A stretch of DNA of 64,000 nt from the NCBI GenBank assembly GCA_023391375.1, contig JAEWBB010000024.1, forward strand, positions 62,001-126,000, written 5' to 3'. This DNA is from Pseudomonadota bacterium (GTDB lineage Bacteria; Pseudomonadota; Alphaproteobacteria; Sphingomonadales; Sphingomonadaceae). The notes below the pieces were generated by a model that was not told the DNA's origin, did no database searches, and saw nothing but the letters and a program-made list of their open reading frames with translations. Positions 1-15,727 of the stretch are shown in pieces; position 1 is the first letter of the stretch, and each line of letters opens with the position of its first letter. Both the position numbers and the translations under genes were made by a program.

Positions 1-243
1 GGCGATCATCAGGCCGGCACTGCCCAGCCGCACCGCGTCGTCGAGAATCTCTTCAATCGTCATGGCCCGCCTTCCTTCTTCAAGGTCGTGGCGGTCCAGT
101 TCCAGGCAGCGCGCACCTCGGTCGAGGTGCGCCACCCAAAGCTGCTTGCCGGCTTCCGTGTCCCTTAACCGGGGCCCGAAAAAACGCCTCGCGACGTCGT
201 GGCCGGCAAGCAGATCAGGGTGTTCGGCACGCTGAGCTTTCAT
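1..243 (-). CDS. RadC/JAB-domain protein, C-terminus cut off by window edge
   Basis: The reading frame is open from an ATG at 243 to the left edge, giving 81 codons. The visible part contains LWVAHLDRGARCLELDRH, then an acidic linker, then EEILDDAVRLGSAGLMIA. This is how RadC-type JAB/MPN domains read just before their HNHPSGDP metal motif, which would fall just outside the window. RadC-like proteins are metalloprotease-fold proteins linked to DNA repair or mobile elements, with unclear biochemical function. No good ribosome binding site precedes ATG 243. A TTG six codons upstream, or the internal ATG at 63 with a strong GAAGGAAGG, are alternatives. The conserved-looking residues upstream of 63 argue for the longer form. 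Confidence 0.6.
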   Translation of the reverse strand, partial: MKAQRAEHPDLLAGHDVARRFFGPRLRDTEAGKQLWVAHLDRGARCLELDRHDLEEGRRAMTIEEILDDAVRLGSAGLMIA

Positions 244-359
244 CGCCGAGGAGATAGGCAAGGGCGGCCCGCGCCCCAATCGGAGACCTGTCCGAATTGG
301 TGCCGTGTGGCCGCGGGAATGGCGCTGGCAATGGCAGTGGCGGGCGCTAGAGTTGCGCG

Positions 360-1154
360 ATGCAGCAATATCTCGACCTGATGGCCCGAGTCTTGGACGA
401 GGGCGTCCAGCAAGACGACCGCACCGGCACCGGCACCCTGTCGCTGTTCGGCGCGCAGATGCGGTTCGACCTTGCGAAAGGGTTCCCGCTACTGACGACG
501 AAAAAGCTCCATTTGCGATCGATTATCGTCGAGCTGCTGTGGTTCCTGAACGGCGACACCAATGTGAAGTGGCTGCAGGACCGCAAGGTCAGCATCTGGG
601 ACGAGTGGGCCGATTCGGACGGCGACCTTGGCCCGGTCTACGGCAAGCAGTGGCGCGACTGGGAAGCGGCGGACGGCCGCCACATCGACCAGATTGCCGA
701 CCTCGTCGCGCTGATCCGCAAGGACCCGGCCAGCCGTCGGCAGATCGTGACTGCATGGAACCCGGGGGAAATTCACAAGATGGCACTGGCGCCGTGCCAT
801 TGCCTGTTCCAGACCCAGGTCGCGGCGGGCAGGCTCAACCTCCAGCTCTACCAGCGCAGCGCCGACCTGTTCCTCGGCGTGCCCTTCAACATCGCCAGCT
901 ATGCGCTGCTGACGCACATGTTGGCGCGCGAATGCGGGCTGGAGCCGGGGACGTTCGTCTGGACCGGCGGCGACGTGCACCTTTATTCCAACCACCTCGA
1001 GCAGGCACGGACCCAGCTAGAACGCGACCCGCGGCCGCTGCCGCGGCTGGTGATGAAGGACCGCGGCCAAGACCTGTTCGGCTACGAGCCGGAAGACTTC
1101 GCCTTCGATGCCTACGACCCGCACCCCCACATCAAGGCGCCCGTCGCGGTTTGA
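360..1154 (+). CDS. thyA: thymidylate synthase ThyA
   Basis: The 264-residue protein has exactly the length of the short (E. coli-type) ThyA. It makes dTMP from dUMP using methylene-tetrahydrofolate in the cytoplasm. The catalytic cysteine lies in APCHC at residue 146, the phosphate-binding RTGTGT at 21-26, and the dUMP/folate segment [18 protein letters not shown] around 165-182. The C-terminus [10 protein letters not shown] is the usual folate-closing tail. The ATG is followed directly by the conserved YLDLM start, although the preceding Shine-Dalgarno sequence is weak. The gene stands alone; dihydrofolate reductase is not next to it in the visible sequence. Confidence 0.98.
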   Translation: MQQYLDLMARVLDEGVQQDDRTGTGTLSLFGAQMRFDLAKGFPLLTTKKLHLRSIIVELLWFLNGDTNVKWLQDRKVSIWDEWADSDGDLGPVYGKQWRDWEAADGRHIDQIADLVALIRKDPASRRQIVTAWNPGEIHKMALAPCHCLFQTQVAAGRLNLQLYQRSADLFLGVPFNIASYALLTHMLARECGLEPGTFVWTGGDVHLYSNHLEQARTQLERDPRPLPRLVMKDRGQDLFGYEPEDFAFDAYDPHPHIKAPVAV

Positions 1155-1263
1155 GAGCCTTCCGGCGCGTCCGTCGTTACGACACCGCAAGATTCTTCCA
1201 GGACCGATGGAGCCAGTTCGCGATTTCTTCGTTCATCGCAGACCACAAAGGAGGAGATTCCAC

Positions 1264-1404
1264 ATGGTCCGCAAACTGTTCACCCTCGGCCTCGTCGCCG
1301 GCACCCTCGCCATCGCCGCCTGCAACACCGTCCGCGGCGCGGGCGAAGACGTGAAGTCGGTCGCCAACTGCACCGAAAACGCGGTCAACGGCGGCAACTG
1401 CTAA
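1264..1404 (+). CDS. entericidin-like small lipoprotein, copy 1
   Basis: This 46-residue protein has a positively charged start, a hydrophobic stretch and the lipobox AIAAC with the modified cysteine at residue 20. It is followed by NTVRGAGEDVKS, typical of the entericidin A/B family (EcnA/EcnB). A strong AAAGGAGGA ribosome binding site lies 8-10 bases before the ATG. Entericidins are short membrane lipoproteins, described in E. coli as an antidote/toxin pair linked to stationary-phase lysis; in alphaproteobacteria the role is uncertain. A near-identical copy follows 80 bases downstream. Confidence 0.9.
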   Translation: MVRKLFTLGLVAGTLAIAACNTVRGAGEDVKSVANCTENAVNGGNC

Positions 1405-1484
1405 AAACTCTCCGTTCAGCCACTGGACAGGCCAGGTGGCTAGCTTCCATGGTCGTTTCGTCATCTCAATGAGGAGCGTTTTCC

Positions 1485-1625
1485 ATGGTTCGTAAGCTTG
1501 CCACCCTTGCCGTTGTCGCCGGTGCACTCGCGATTGCGGCGTGCAACACCGTTCGCGGTGCGGGCGAGGACATGAAGTCCGCCGCCAACTGCACCGAGAA
1601 CACCATCAACGGCGGCCGGTGCTGA
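1485..1625 (+). CDS. entericidin-like small lipoprotein, copy 2
   Basis: This is the second 46-residue entericidin-type lipoprotein, aligning without gaps to the copy at 1264. The differences are mainly in the signal segment (LATLAVVAGAL) and at the end (NTINGGRC against NAVNGGNC). The lipobox AIAAC, cysteine 20 and the NTVRGAGED core are shared. GAGGAGCG precedes the ATG. The two genes are a tandem duplication and end together at an intrinsic terminator at 1662. Which, if either, acts as toxin or antidote cannot be told from sequence, since both have the same charge pattern. Confidence 0.9.
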   Translation: MVRKLATLAVVAGALAIAACNTVRGAGEDMKSAANCTENTINGGRC

Positions 1626-1661
1626 GCTGACCAAAGGCTTTCGGCCCAGGCCGAATGAACG

Positions 1662-1694
1662 AGCCCCGCCGGAGCGATCCGCGCGGGGCTTTTT
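1662..1694 (+). terminator. intrinsic terminator after the entericidin pair
   Basis: AGCCCCGC (1662-1669) pairs perfectly with GCGGGGCT (1683-1690) and is followed by a run of T. It ends the plus-strand entericidin transcript and lies 14 bases before the end of the converging TonB-like gene, so it may also help insulate that gene. Confidence 0.85.
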
Positions 1695-1707
1695 CGTGGG
1701 CGCTACC

Positions 1708-2328
1708 TTAGTGCGGAAGGTTCCAGCGGACCTTGCCGGTTTCGTGCGACACGATTGCCTTGCCGTCGGCGTCTAGCGTCGGTTTGAAGCGGGCACGTTG
1801 GCGGATGATTTCACAAGTCACGCGATCGAGGCTCGTCGATCCGCTGCTTTCGGTCACGATGCAGTCGCTGACCCTGCCATCCGGCGCGATCGAGAAATCG
1901 TAGACCACGGTGCCGCTCTCGCGCTTAGCAAGGGCTTCTTTCGGGTAGTCCTCGAACCGGAAAAGCGTCACGAGCGGCTGGCGGCTCTTCGGTTCGGGCG
2001 ACGTCAGCGTCAATGGCGCCTCGAAGCGGCCAAAGTTTGCCTTGCCGTCCGCGCCGATCGGGGCGGGGACCAGCATGTAGCTTTTCACCAGGCTGCACGC
2101 CTTGCGGTCGACCGCCTCGGCACCAGTGCTTTCGATGACGTCGCATCGGCGCACCTTGCCCTTGTGATCGACCGTGATGCCCAGCCGAAGTGCCTTGTTC
2201 GGGCTGGCCATGAAGTCGGCACGCGAGAATCCCGGTAGGCTGGCGATCATGTCGAACGACGAGGGACCGTCCATCGGCAGCGGCGCTTCCAACGACTGGT
2301 CGAGCAAGGCGGCAAGCAACATCAACAT
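1708..2328 (-). CDS. TonB C-terminal-like protein with two TonB_C-type modules
   Basis: The protein has about 206 residues from the ATG at 2328, or 221 from an upstream in-frame ATG at 2373. The C-terminal half (FEDYPKEAL, then VVYDFSIAPDGRVSDCIVTESSGS, then LDRVTCEIIRQRARFKP) is a clear TonB C-terminal fold. The N-terminal half repeats the same layout with LGITVDHKGKVRRCDVIESTG and VDRKACSLVKS. Each half carries two cysteines in the same relative positions. A short hydrophobic start (MLMLLAALL) could be a signal peptide, but no long proline-rich spacer is present. It is therefore unlikely to be an energy transducer of the usual TonB build; a periplasmic binding role is a guess. Confidence 0.75.
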   Translation of the reverse strand: MLMLLAALLDQSLEAPLPMDGPSSFDMIASLPGFSRADFMASPNKALRLGITVDHKGKVRRCDVIESTGAEAVDRKACSLVKSYMLVPAPIGADGKANFGRFEAPLTLTSPEPKSRQPLVTLFRFEDYPKEALAKRESGTVVYDFSIAPDGRVSDCIVTESSGSTSLDRVTCEIIRQRARFKPTLDADGKAIVSHETGKVRWNLPH

Positions 2329-2402
2329 AGGCGGACGACCCCCAAACACCACCGAGCCCGCCGACGGTCGCACGGCGGCCGCGGCTCAGCAAGCGCCTCA
2401 CG

Positions 2403-2436
2403 AAAAAGGCCGCCGCCCCAATCAGGAGCGACGGCC
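2403..2436 (-). terminator. intrinsic terminator of the rpoBC operon
   Basis: Read on the minus strand, GGCCGTCGCTCC and GGGGCGGCGGCC form a 12-pair stem with two G-T pairs and a five-base loop. Five T residues follow. It lies just 28 bases past the rpoC stop. Confidence 0.88.
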
Positions 2437-2464
2437 TCTTTCGTTGGCCCAAGCCGTCGACCGA

Positions 2465-6757
<4,293 letters not shown>

Positions 6758-6773
6758 TTCTTCATCTCCAACC

Positions 6774-6795
6774 CCCTCCCGCCGTAGCGGGAGGG
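6774..6795. repeat. hairpin in the rpoB-rpoC gap
   Basis: CCCTCCCGC (6774-6782) pairs perfectly with GCGGGAGGG (6787-6795) across a four-base loop. There is no T run, so it is not an intrinsic terminator. It resembles the CCCTTCCCG/CGGGAGGG hairpin at 30020-30045 and may be a repetitive intergenic palindrome. Confidence 0.6.
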
Positions 6796-6814
6796 AAGGG
6801 AATTACCTGGTGGC

Positions 6815-10984
<4,170 letters not shown>

Positions 10985-11170
10985 GTGTCTTCCTGCGCTT
11001 TGGGCACGCGTCGAGGCACGCGGGCCCTAATGGTGTTCCGGCGCGGATCCTGGTGAATTCCCCGCCATACGTTCGGGCCGCTGCGCGGTGTGGCCCGTGT
11101 CCCGGCGAGGACAGGAATAGCCCCGGGCGCACAGAGTCGTGCGGCGGAGCCGATATGTTTGGATGGAGCC

Positions 11171-11198
11171 GATATAGCGCGAATCCTACGCCGCGCAA
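11171..11198 (-). promoter_or_regulatory. candidate rpoB promoter
   Basis: On the minus strand TTGCGC (11193-11198) and TATATC (11171-11176) are 16 bases apart, about 190 bases before rpoB. An 11-base direct repeat GGAGCCGATAT (plus strand, 11146-11156 and 11165-11175) overlaps the -10 and could bind a regulator. The 10985-11255 gap holds no gene that I can see. Confidence 0.4.
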
Positions 11199-11255
11199 GG
11201 GGGGGGGTGTAGAACCCGGCCCGAAGCGGCAGGTTCCCGGCATAGGGGGAATTGT

Positions 11256-11642
11256 ATGCGTCTCTACAACCACCGGATGAACCGGAAGACCTATCTCATC
11301 AACCTCGCCGGCTTCGTCGTTGGGGTGATGATCCTGCTGCAATTCATGGACCGGCCCGGGCCGACCGAATTCCTCTTCTCGCTCCTGGCGGTGCCGCGAC
11401 TGCACGACATCGGCCGCAGCGGCTGGTGGTATCTCGCCCTCATCGGGCTCGAGTTCGGTGTCCTCCTCGGCACGCTGGCAGCCGGCGGGTCGACCGCCAC
11501 GCTTTTCCAGGCCGGTGGCGCGTTCGTCATTTTCGCGCTCATCTTGCTGGTCGTCCTCGGCCTGATCAAGGGCGAGCCCGACGCGAACGAATGGGGCTCG
11601 CCGACCGGAGACGGTTATGTGTGGAAGCCGGCCGACGCCTGA
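11256..11642 (+). CDS. DUF805 small membrane protein
   Basis: The 128-residue protein has the DUF805 signature PRLHDIGRSGWWYLALIG after an N-terminal NRKTYLINL. At least three hydrophobic segments lie near residues 13-28, 55-75 and 85-102. The C-terminal tail GEPDANEWGSPTG is the usual family ending, though shorter than most (a GxNxYGP-like motif). The protein looks compressed: the hydrophobic part before the RLHD motif is shorter than usual. AGGGGG precedes the ATG. Function is unknown for the family; it sits in the inner membrane. Confidence 0.85.
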   Translation: MRLYNHRMNRKTYLINLAGFVVGVMILLQFMDRPGPTEFLFSLLAVPRLHDIGRSGWWYLALIGLEFGVLLGTLAAGGSTATLFQAGGAFVIFALILLVVLGLIKGEPDANEWGSPTGDGYVWKPADA

Positions 11643-11644
11643 CG

Positions 11645-11660
11645 GGCACAGGCCTGTGCC
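11645..11660. repeat. 16-bp perfect palindrome
   Basis: GGCACAGGCCTGTGCC begins two bases after the DUF805 stop codon. It could form a hairpin or bind a dimeric regulator of the gene starting at 11711. There is no T run after it. Confidence 0.5.
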
Positions 11661-11710
11661 TGCTTGAAGGCGGCCGGACGGAGACCATCTAGCGGGCGAA
11701 AGGACCGCTC

Positions 11711-12046
11711 ATGGCCGAAATCCGCATCCACGACTTTCACGCCCACATCTATTACGACCCCGCCGACGTCGACGCGGCCAGGGCGCTGGCGGCCCAAGTA
11801 CAGCGGCGGTTCGGGGTGGCGGTCGGCCATTTCCACCTTCGGCCGGTCGGCCCGCACCCGCGCGGCAGCGTGCAGATGACGGTGCCGGCGGACCGGTTCG
11901 GCGAGGTCGCGACCTTCCTCAGCGTCGCCCGCGCGGGCCTGACCGTCTTCGCCCACGCCTCGACCGGCGACGACCGCGCCGACCACACGCGCAACGTCGT
12001 GTGGTTCGGGCCGAGCGAACCGCTCGACCTGACGATCTTCGGCTGA
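11711..12046 (+). CDS. DOPA 4,5-dioxygenase family protein
   Basis: The 111-residue protein shows the family motifs: HDFHAHIYYDP at residues 7-17, FGVAVGHFHLRPVGPHPRGS around 34-53, and HASTGDDRADHTRNVVWFG near the end. Histidines at 7, 10, 12, 40 and 48 are candidates for metal and substrate binding. Characterised members (fungal and bacterial extradiol DOPA dioxygenases) open catechol rings, but most bacterial members, including this one, have no proven substrate. The ATG follows GAAAGGAC. The length is typical of the family. Confidence 0.88.
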   Translation: MAEIRIHDFHAHIYYDPADVDAARALAAQVQRRFGVAVGHFHLRPVGPHPRGSVQMTVPADRFGEVATFLSVARAGLTVFAHASTGDDRADHTRNVVWFGPSEPLDLTIFG

Positions 12047-12107
12047 GGACCTGTATCTTCTTGTTAAATCCGTGTTAAACTGACCGCGCATCAATCGCGG
12101 GGGCGGG

Positions 12108-13223
12108 ATGACAAGGGCCAGCAGGATTACCATCGTCATCGGTGCGGCGATCTATTTCGCCATGCAGGTCGTGGCGATCGCGATCGTGATGATCCGCCAT
12201 CCCGACAAATTGAGCATCTACGATTCATTCCGCGAGGCGGGGCGGTTTCTCGACTATGCCTATCATCCGGCGGTGCCGATCTCGACCGGGCTGCCCGAGA
12301 TCAATCTCAATCCACCCACGCTCTTTCCGCTGTTTCAGCTCTTCGCGCAAATCGACACTCTCGTTGGCAAATTCGCTTGGCTGGCGATTTCCGTCGCAAG
12401 CTATCTCGCCTGCGTCTGGGCGTTGAGACGGTCGCCGACCCTACAAGTGGCGTGGCTCTTCATTTGCCCCCTGGCCGTGTTCGTGTTCGTGATCGGCCAG
12501 ATCTATTTCGTCCTCTTCATCCTGGCGACGGGGCTCGCGCTCTTTTTGCGTCGTGGGCGTTCGGACTGGGCGGCCGTGCTGCTTGGCATCCTTGTCGCCA
12601 TCAAGCCGAATTTCGCGACGTGTGCCGCGATGTTTTTCGTCGCCGGTTATCGCCGCGAGGCGGTCATTGCAGGGGCGGTGGCCGCTGTCGCGTTCCTTGT
12701 TCCCGTCCTGCTTTATGGGGCGGACATCTATCGACTCTGGTTCGAAGCGATGGCCACGGACAGCCATTACCTCTTCACCAACAACACGACGATCCCGGCG
12801 GTCATGCGGCGCTTCGGGGTCGGAGGCGCGAACCTCGTGGTCGTCGGTGGTGCGATCCTGTCGTTGGCGTGGGCCTACCGGCGCAGGCCGGACGCCTACG
12901 ACCTGATGCCGGTGGCGCTGACGGCGTCCATCCTATTTTCGCCGCTCGCCTGGCTCGAGTATTTGTTGGTCGTCGTCCCCTTCTTCGTCGACCGTCCCTG
13001 GCGACGTCCGGGCTACGTCGCCGCGATCCTCATCTGGGCGATCCCGACCATTCGGCAGACATCGGTCGACCTCGATCTTCCTGTCATCCCCATCAACAGC
13101 GCGACGAGCCTTTTGGCCGTCTTGATCCTTTTCGCGATTTTCCTTTCCCGTGCCGGCGGCCGCCGACCAGCGGCGGACGATACAGATCGGATGGTGAAGG
13201 AGCCGACCGCCCTCGCGGCCTGA
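12108..13223 (+). CDS. GT87/DUF2029-type integral membrane glycosyltransferase
   Basis: The 371-residue protein is strongly hydrophobic with about nine to ten predicted membrane spans. It shows the GT87-like pattern of a periplasmic loop with YDSFREAGRFLDYAYHP after the first span and AIKPNF in a cytoplasmic or re-entrant loop near residue 167. Related enzymes (mycobacterial mannosyltransferases) use polyprenyl-phosphate sugars to decorate envelope glycolipids. The substrate here is unknown. GGGGGCGGG precedes the ATG. The gene converges on the Kv channel gene and has no glycan neighbours. Confidence 0.75.
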   Translation: MTRASRITIVIGAAIYFAMQVVAIAIVMIRHPDKLSIYDSFREAGRFLDYAYHPAVPISTGLPEINLNPPTLFPLFQLFAQIDTLVGKFAWLAISVASYLACVWALRRSPTLQVAWLFICPLAVFVFVIGQIYFVLFILATGLALFLRRGRSDWAAVLLGILVAIKPNFATCAAMFFVAGYRREAVIAGAVAAVAFLVPVLLYGADIYRLWFEAMATDSHYLFTNNTTIPAVMRRFGVGGANLVVVGGAILSLAWAYRRRPDAYDLMPVALTASILFSPLAWLEYLLVVVPFFVDRPWRRPGYVAAILIWAIPTIRQTSVDLDLPVIPINSATSLLAVLILFAIFLSRAGGRRPAADDTDRMVKEPTALAA

Positions 13224-13232
13224 TCGCCCCGC

Positions 13233-14099
13233 TTACGTGCCCTCGCGGTCGCGGATGCGTTTGGAGGCGGCGGTGACGCGGGTCGACTTGGCGGAGGCGT
13301 GGGCGCTCGCTGCCTGCTGCTCGCGCCTCATCCGTTCGCGGCGGGTCTGGACCGTGTCGCTGAACGCGGCAGCCAGGATGCCGGTCGGCATTGCCACGAG
13401 GCCGACCCCGGCGATCGCGGTCAGGCCGGCGAAGACGCGGCCGAGGGCGGTGATCGGAAAGGTGTCGCCGTAACCGATCGTCGTCAGGGTGATGATCGAC
13501 CACCACAGGGCGCGCGGGATCGAGCCGAACGCCTTGGGCTGGACGTCGCCTTCGGCCCACCACAGGAGGGTGGAGGATACCAGCATCAGGACCACGGCAA
13601 TCATCAGCGTCAGCGCCAGCTCGTGGCGCCGTTCGTGCAGCGCGGCGCTGAGGTCTTCCCACGCGTCGGACATGCGACCGAGCTTGGCCAGCCGGAGGAT
13701 GCGGATCGCGCGAAAGAAGCGCAGCAATATAGGGGAGGTGCCCGCCGCCATCATCAGCGTCGGCATAATGGCGACGATGTCGATCAGCGCCGCCGGGCTC
13801 ACCATGTATCGGAGGCGGGCGCGCCAATCGCCGCTGCCCCAGCGTGGATTCTCCGGAGCGACCCACAGCCGCACTCCATACTCGACGGCGAAAAGCATGC
13901 CGAATGCCAACTCGGCATGGGCGAACAGCCCGACGCGGCCGGTCACGACGGTCGGCTCGGTCTCCATGATGGCGAGGCCGCCGGCGACGAGGATGGCGAG
14001 GACGAGGAGCCGGTTGGTCCAACTAAGCGAACGGCCCGGCGACAGTTCCGGGTCGACACTGCGGGCGACGCGCGCCCTCAAGGACATGGCGGGTGCCAT
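13233..14099 (-). CDS. voltage-gated potassium channel family protein
   Basis: The 288-residue protein has six predicted membrane helices. The S4-like segment has arginines every third residue (R127, R130, R133, R136, then K139). The K+ selectivity filter TTIGYGD lies at 206-212 within TLTTIGYGDTFP, followed by the S6 helix and a basic cytoplasmic tail (RRERMRREQQ). This is the layout of bacterial Kv-type channels such as KvAP. No regulatory RCK or cyclic-nucleotide domain is present. The start may be MAPAM or the second methionine four residues later. Confidence 0.93.
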   Translation of the reverse strand: MAPAMSLRARVARSVDPELSPGRSLSWTNRLLVLAILVAGGLAIMETEPTVVTGRVGLFAHAELAFGMLFAVEYGVRLWVAPENPRWGSGDWRARLRYMVSPAALIDIVAIMPTLMMAAGTSPILLRFFRAIRILRLAKLGRMSDAWEDLSAALHERRHELALTLMIAVVLMLVSSTLLWWAEGDVQPKAFGSIPRALWWSIITLTTIGYGDTFPITALGRVFAGLTAIAGVGLVAMPTGILAAAFSDTVQTRRERMRREQQAASAHASAKSTRVTAASKRIRDREGT

Positions 14100-14157
14100 T
14101 TGCGGCGGGAAGCTACCGAAGCCGTCCCGCCGCGCAAGGCCCTAATCGGGGGAAGTG

Positions 14158-14700
14158 TCAGGCGCCGATCATGACGGTCGTGCCGACCTGCGTCACGCCG
14201 TACAGCTTCTTGGCGAACGCCGCCGGCAGGCGGACGCAACCATGGCTGGCGGCATAGCCGGGGTTGTGGCCGGCGTGGAGTGCGATGCCGTAATTGTCGA
14301 GGCGCTGCATCCAGGGCATCGGCGCATTGTCGTACTTCTTGCTCCGGTACATCGTCTGCTTGCCGAGCACCGGGAAAACGCCGACCGGGGTGGGGTGGCC
14401 GTCCTTGCCGGTCGACACGGTCGTGACCGCCACCAGCTCGTCGCCGCGATAAAGGTAACCCATCTGGTCGCCGAGGCTGATGACCATCTTCACCGGGCCG
14501 CCGGCGCCGGTGTCGCGCCAGACATATTGTCCAGGCTTGAGGTCCTTGCCGTCGAGGAAGTCGGCGACGTCGGTGCGGGCATCGGTCGCGGCGTCAGTGG
14601 CGGCGGCGATTCCGGCGGGCGATTCATCGGAGGCGCGTGCAGGCGCAGTCATCGAGACGCACGCGGCCACACCCGCCAGCATGAGGGCCAGCTTGTTCAT
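14158..14700 (-). CDS. L,D-transpeptidase (YkuD domain), periplasmic
   Basis: The 180-residue protein starts with a signal peptide cleaved after ARA (residue 23). It is followed by a short acidic linker and a YkuD domain from about residue 58. The catalytic motif is HAGHNPGYAASHGCVRLP, with cysteine 155 and arginine 157. Such enzymes form 3-3 peptidoglycan cross-links or attach lipoproteins to the wall. GGACCGTG lies upstream of the ATG at 14700. The 85-base gap upstream carries two adjacent perfect palindromes that may control it. A second, larger L,D-transpeptidase gene lies at 37947. Confidence 0.92.
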   Translation of the reverse strand: MNKLALMLAGVAACVSMTAPARASDESPAGIAAATDAATDARTDVADFLDGKDLKPGQYVWRDTGAGGPVKMVISLGDQMGYLYRGDELVAVTTVSTGKDGHPTPVGVFPVLGKQTMYRSKKYDNAPMPWMQRLDNYGIALHAGHNPGYAASHGCVRLPAAFAKKLYGVTQVGTTVMIGA

Positions 14701-14751
14701 TTTTCACGGTCCTTCGAACTGAATTACTCTTCGACGGACCAATCCAAAATG

Positions 14752-14786
14752 AGGAACTTAAGTTCCTGATATTACGCCGGCGTAAT
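14752..14786. promoter_or_regulatory. two adjacent 16-bp perfect palindromes upstream of the L,D-transpeptidase
   Basis: AGGAACTTAAGTTCCT (14752-14767) and ATTACGCCGGCGTAAT (14771-14786) are separated by three bases. They fill most of the space between the lipoprotein stop and the L,D-transpeptidase start. They look like operator sites for dimeric regulators. The second could also be a hairpin closing the lipoprotein transcript, but it lacks a T run. Confidence 0.5.
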
Positions 14787-15661
14787 CAGTTGTGCCATTC
14801 GGCCAGGACGCTCTTGTCGGCGAGGTTCTCGAACAGGATGCGGTCGGCCTGGATCGAAGCGAAGCAGACCGGGCGCAGGCCTTCGGCGGCAACGCGACAG
14901 CGGATCACGCGGCCAGTCGGGAAGGGGCGGAGCCGTCCTTCGATGCGCAGTGCCACGCCGGCCGGCGGCAGCACCCCGTCGGCAATCGGCACCACAGCGC
15001 TGTAGGCCTTGCCTTCGCGGCGGACCAGGCGGCTATCGCTGTCGGTGAAGAACTGGACCAGGCCGGCGGTCTTCTCGGTCAGCGAGGTCATCGGCGAGGC
15101 CTTGGGCGGCGCGGGCTTGTTCGGCGTCGGAGCGACGGCGTTGGCGGCCATCGCGTTTTCGCCCTCGACCAGTTCGGCGGTCGGCACCGTCACGGGCGCC
15201 GCCGGGCATTCCTCGGCGCCGACCCACGGGCGCGGAATCCAAAAACCCTCGGCATCCTCGACCTTGCTGTCCTCGCCCAGCGTCGTGGCGACGATGTCGG
15301 GCGAAGCGGCCAGCGCCATCGACTTGCCGTCCGGGCGCAGCGTGACGGTCATCGGCCCGCTCGGGACAGGCGCGCCCCCGCAGCCGAACGGAATGCGGAG
15401 CACGAACTGGCGATTGACGAGCTGGGCCTGCGCCTCGCGGTCGTCGGCATTGAGTTCGAAGGAACCGGCGGCATCGTCAATCGCTTGCAATAGACCGCGC
15501 CGGTCCAATGGCGCGACGGCCCGCGGCAATTCGGGGAGGAGGGTGGAATTGAGGACATCCTCGTCGACCACCGCCTCATTGTCCGGGCCGCCTACGTTGC
15601 ATCCCGCAACAAGCAAAGAGAGCAGGACGGCGATGCGACGGCGGACGAGCGACTTGATCAT
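14786..15661 (-). CDS. hypothetical lipoprotein
   Basis: The 291-residue protein begins MIKSLVRRRIAVLLSLL and has the lipobox LVAGC at residues 16-20. I recognise no domain. A central alanine/proline-rich stretch (ANAVAPTPNKPAPPKASP) separates two globular-looking parts. The second part has GRVIRCRVAAEGLRPVC, a cysteine pair resembling that of small secreted sphingomonad proteins. The reading frame continues upstream without a stop to about 16909, but that part lies antisense to the permease gene and is a shadow. It is transcribed towards the L,D-transpeptidase. Confidence 0.75.
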   Translation of the reverse strand: MIKSLVRRRIAVLLSLLVAGCNVGGPDNEAVVDEDVLNSTLLPELPRAVAPLDRRGLLQAIDDAAGSFELNADDREAQAQLVNRQFVLRIPFGCGGAPVPSGPMTVTLRPDGKSMALAASPDIVATTLGEDSKVEDAEGFWIPRPWVGAEECPAAPVTVPTAELVEGENAMAANAVAPTPNKPAPPKASPMTSLTEKTAGLVQFFTDSDSRLVRREGKAYSAVVPIADGVLPPAGVALRIEGRLRPFPTGRVIRCRVAAEGLRPVCFASIQADRILFENLADKSVLAEWHN

Positions 15662-15727
15662 GGCGGGCAGCCTAGCAGCATCCGCTTCGCCATGGCGAGA
15701 CCCCGTGTGGCACGAAAGTGGTGCGGT

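Noticed and set aside
111..132. Perfect 10-base inverted repeat with 2-base centre
   Set aside because: It lies within the RadC/JAB coding frame, where CACCTCGAC/CGAGGTGCG encodes conserved-looking residues, so coding explains it.
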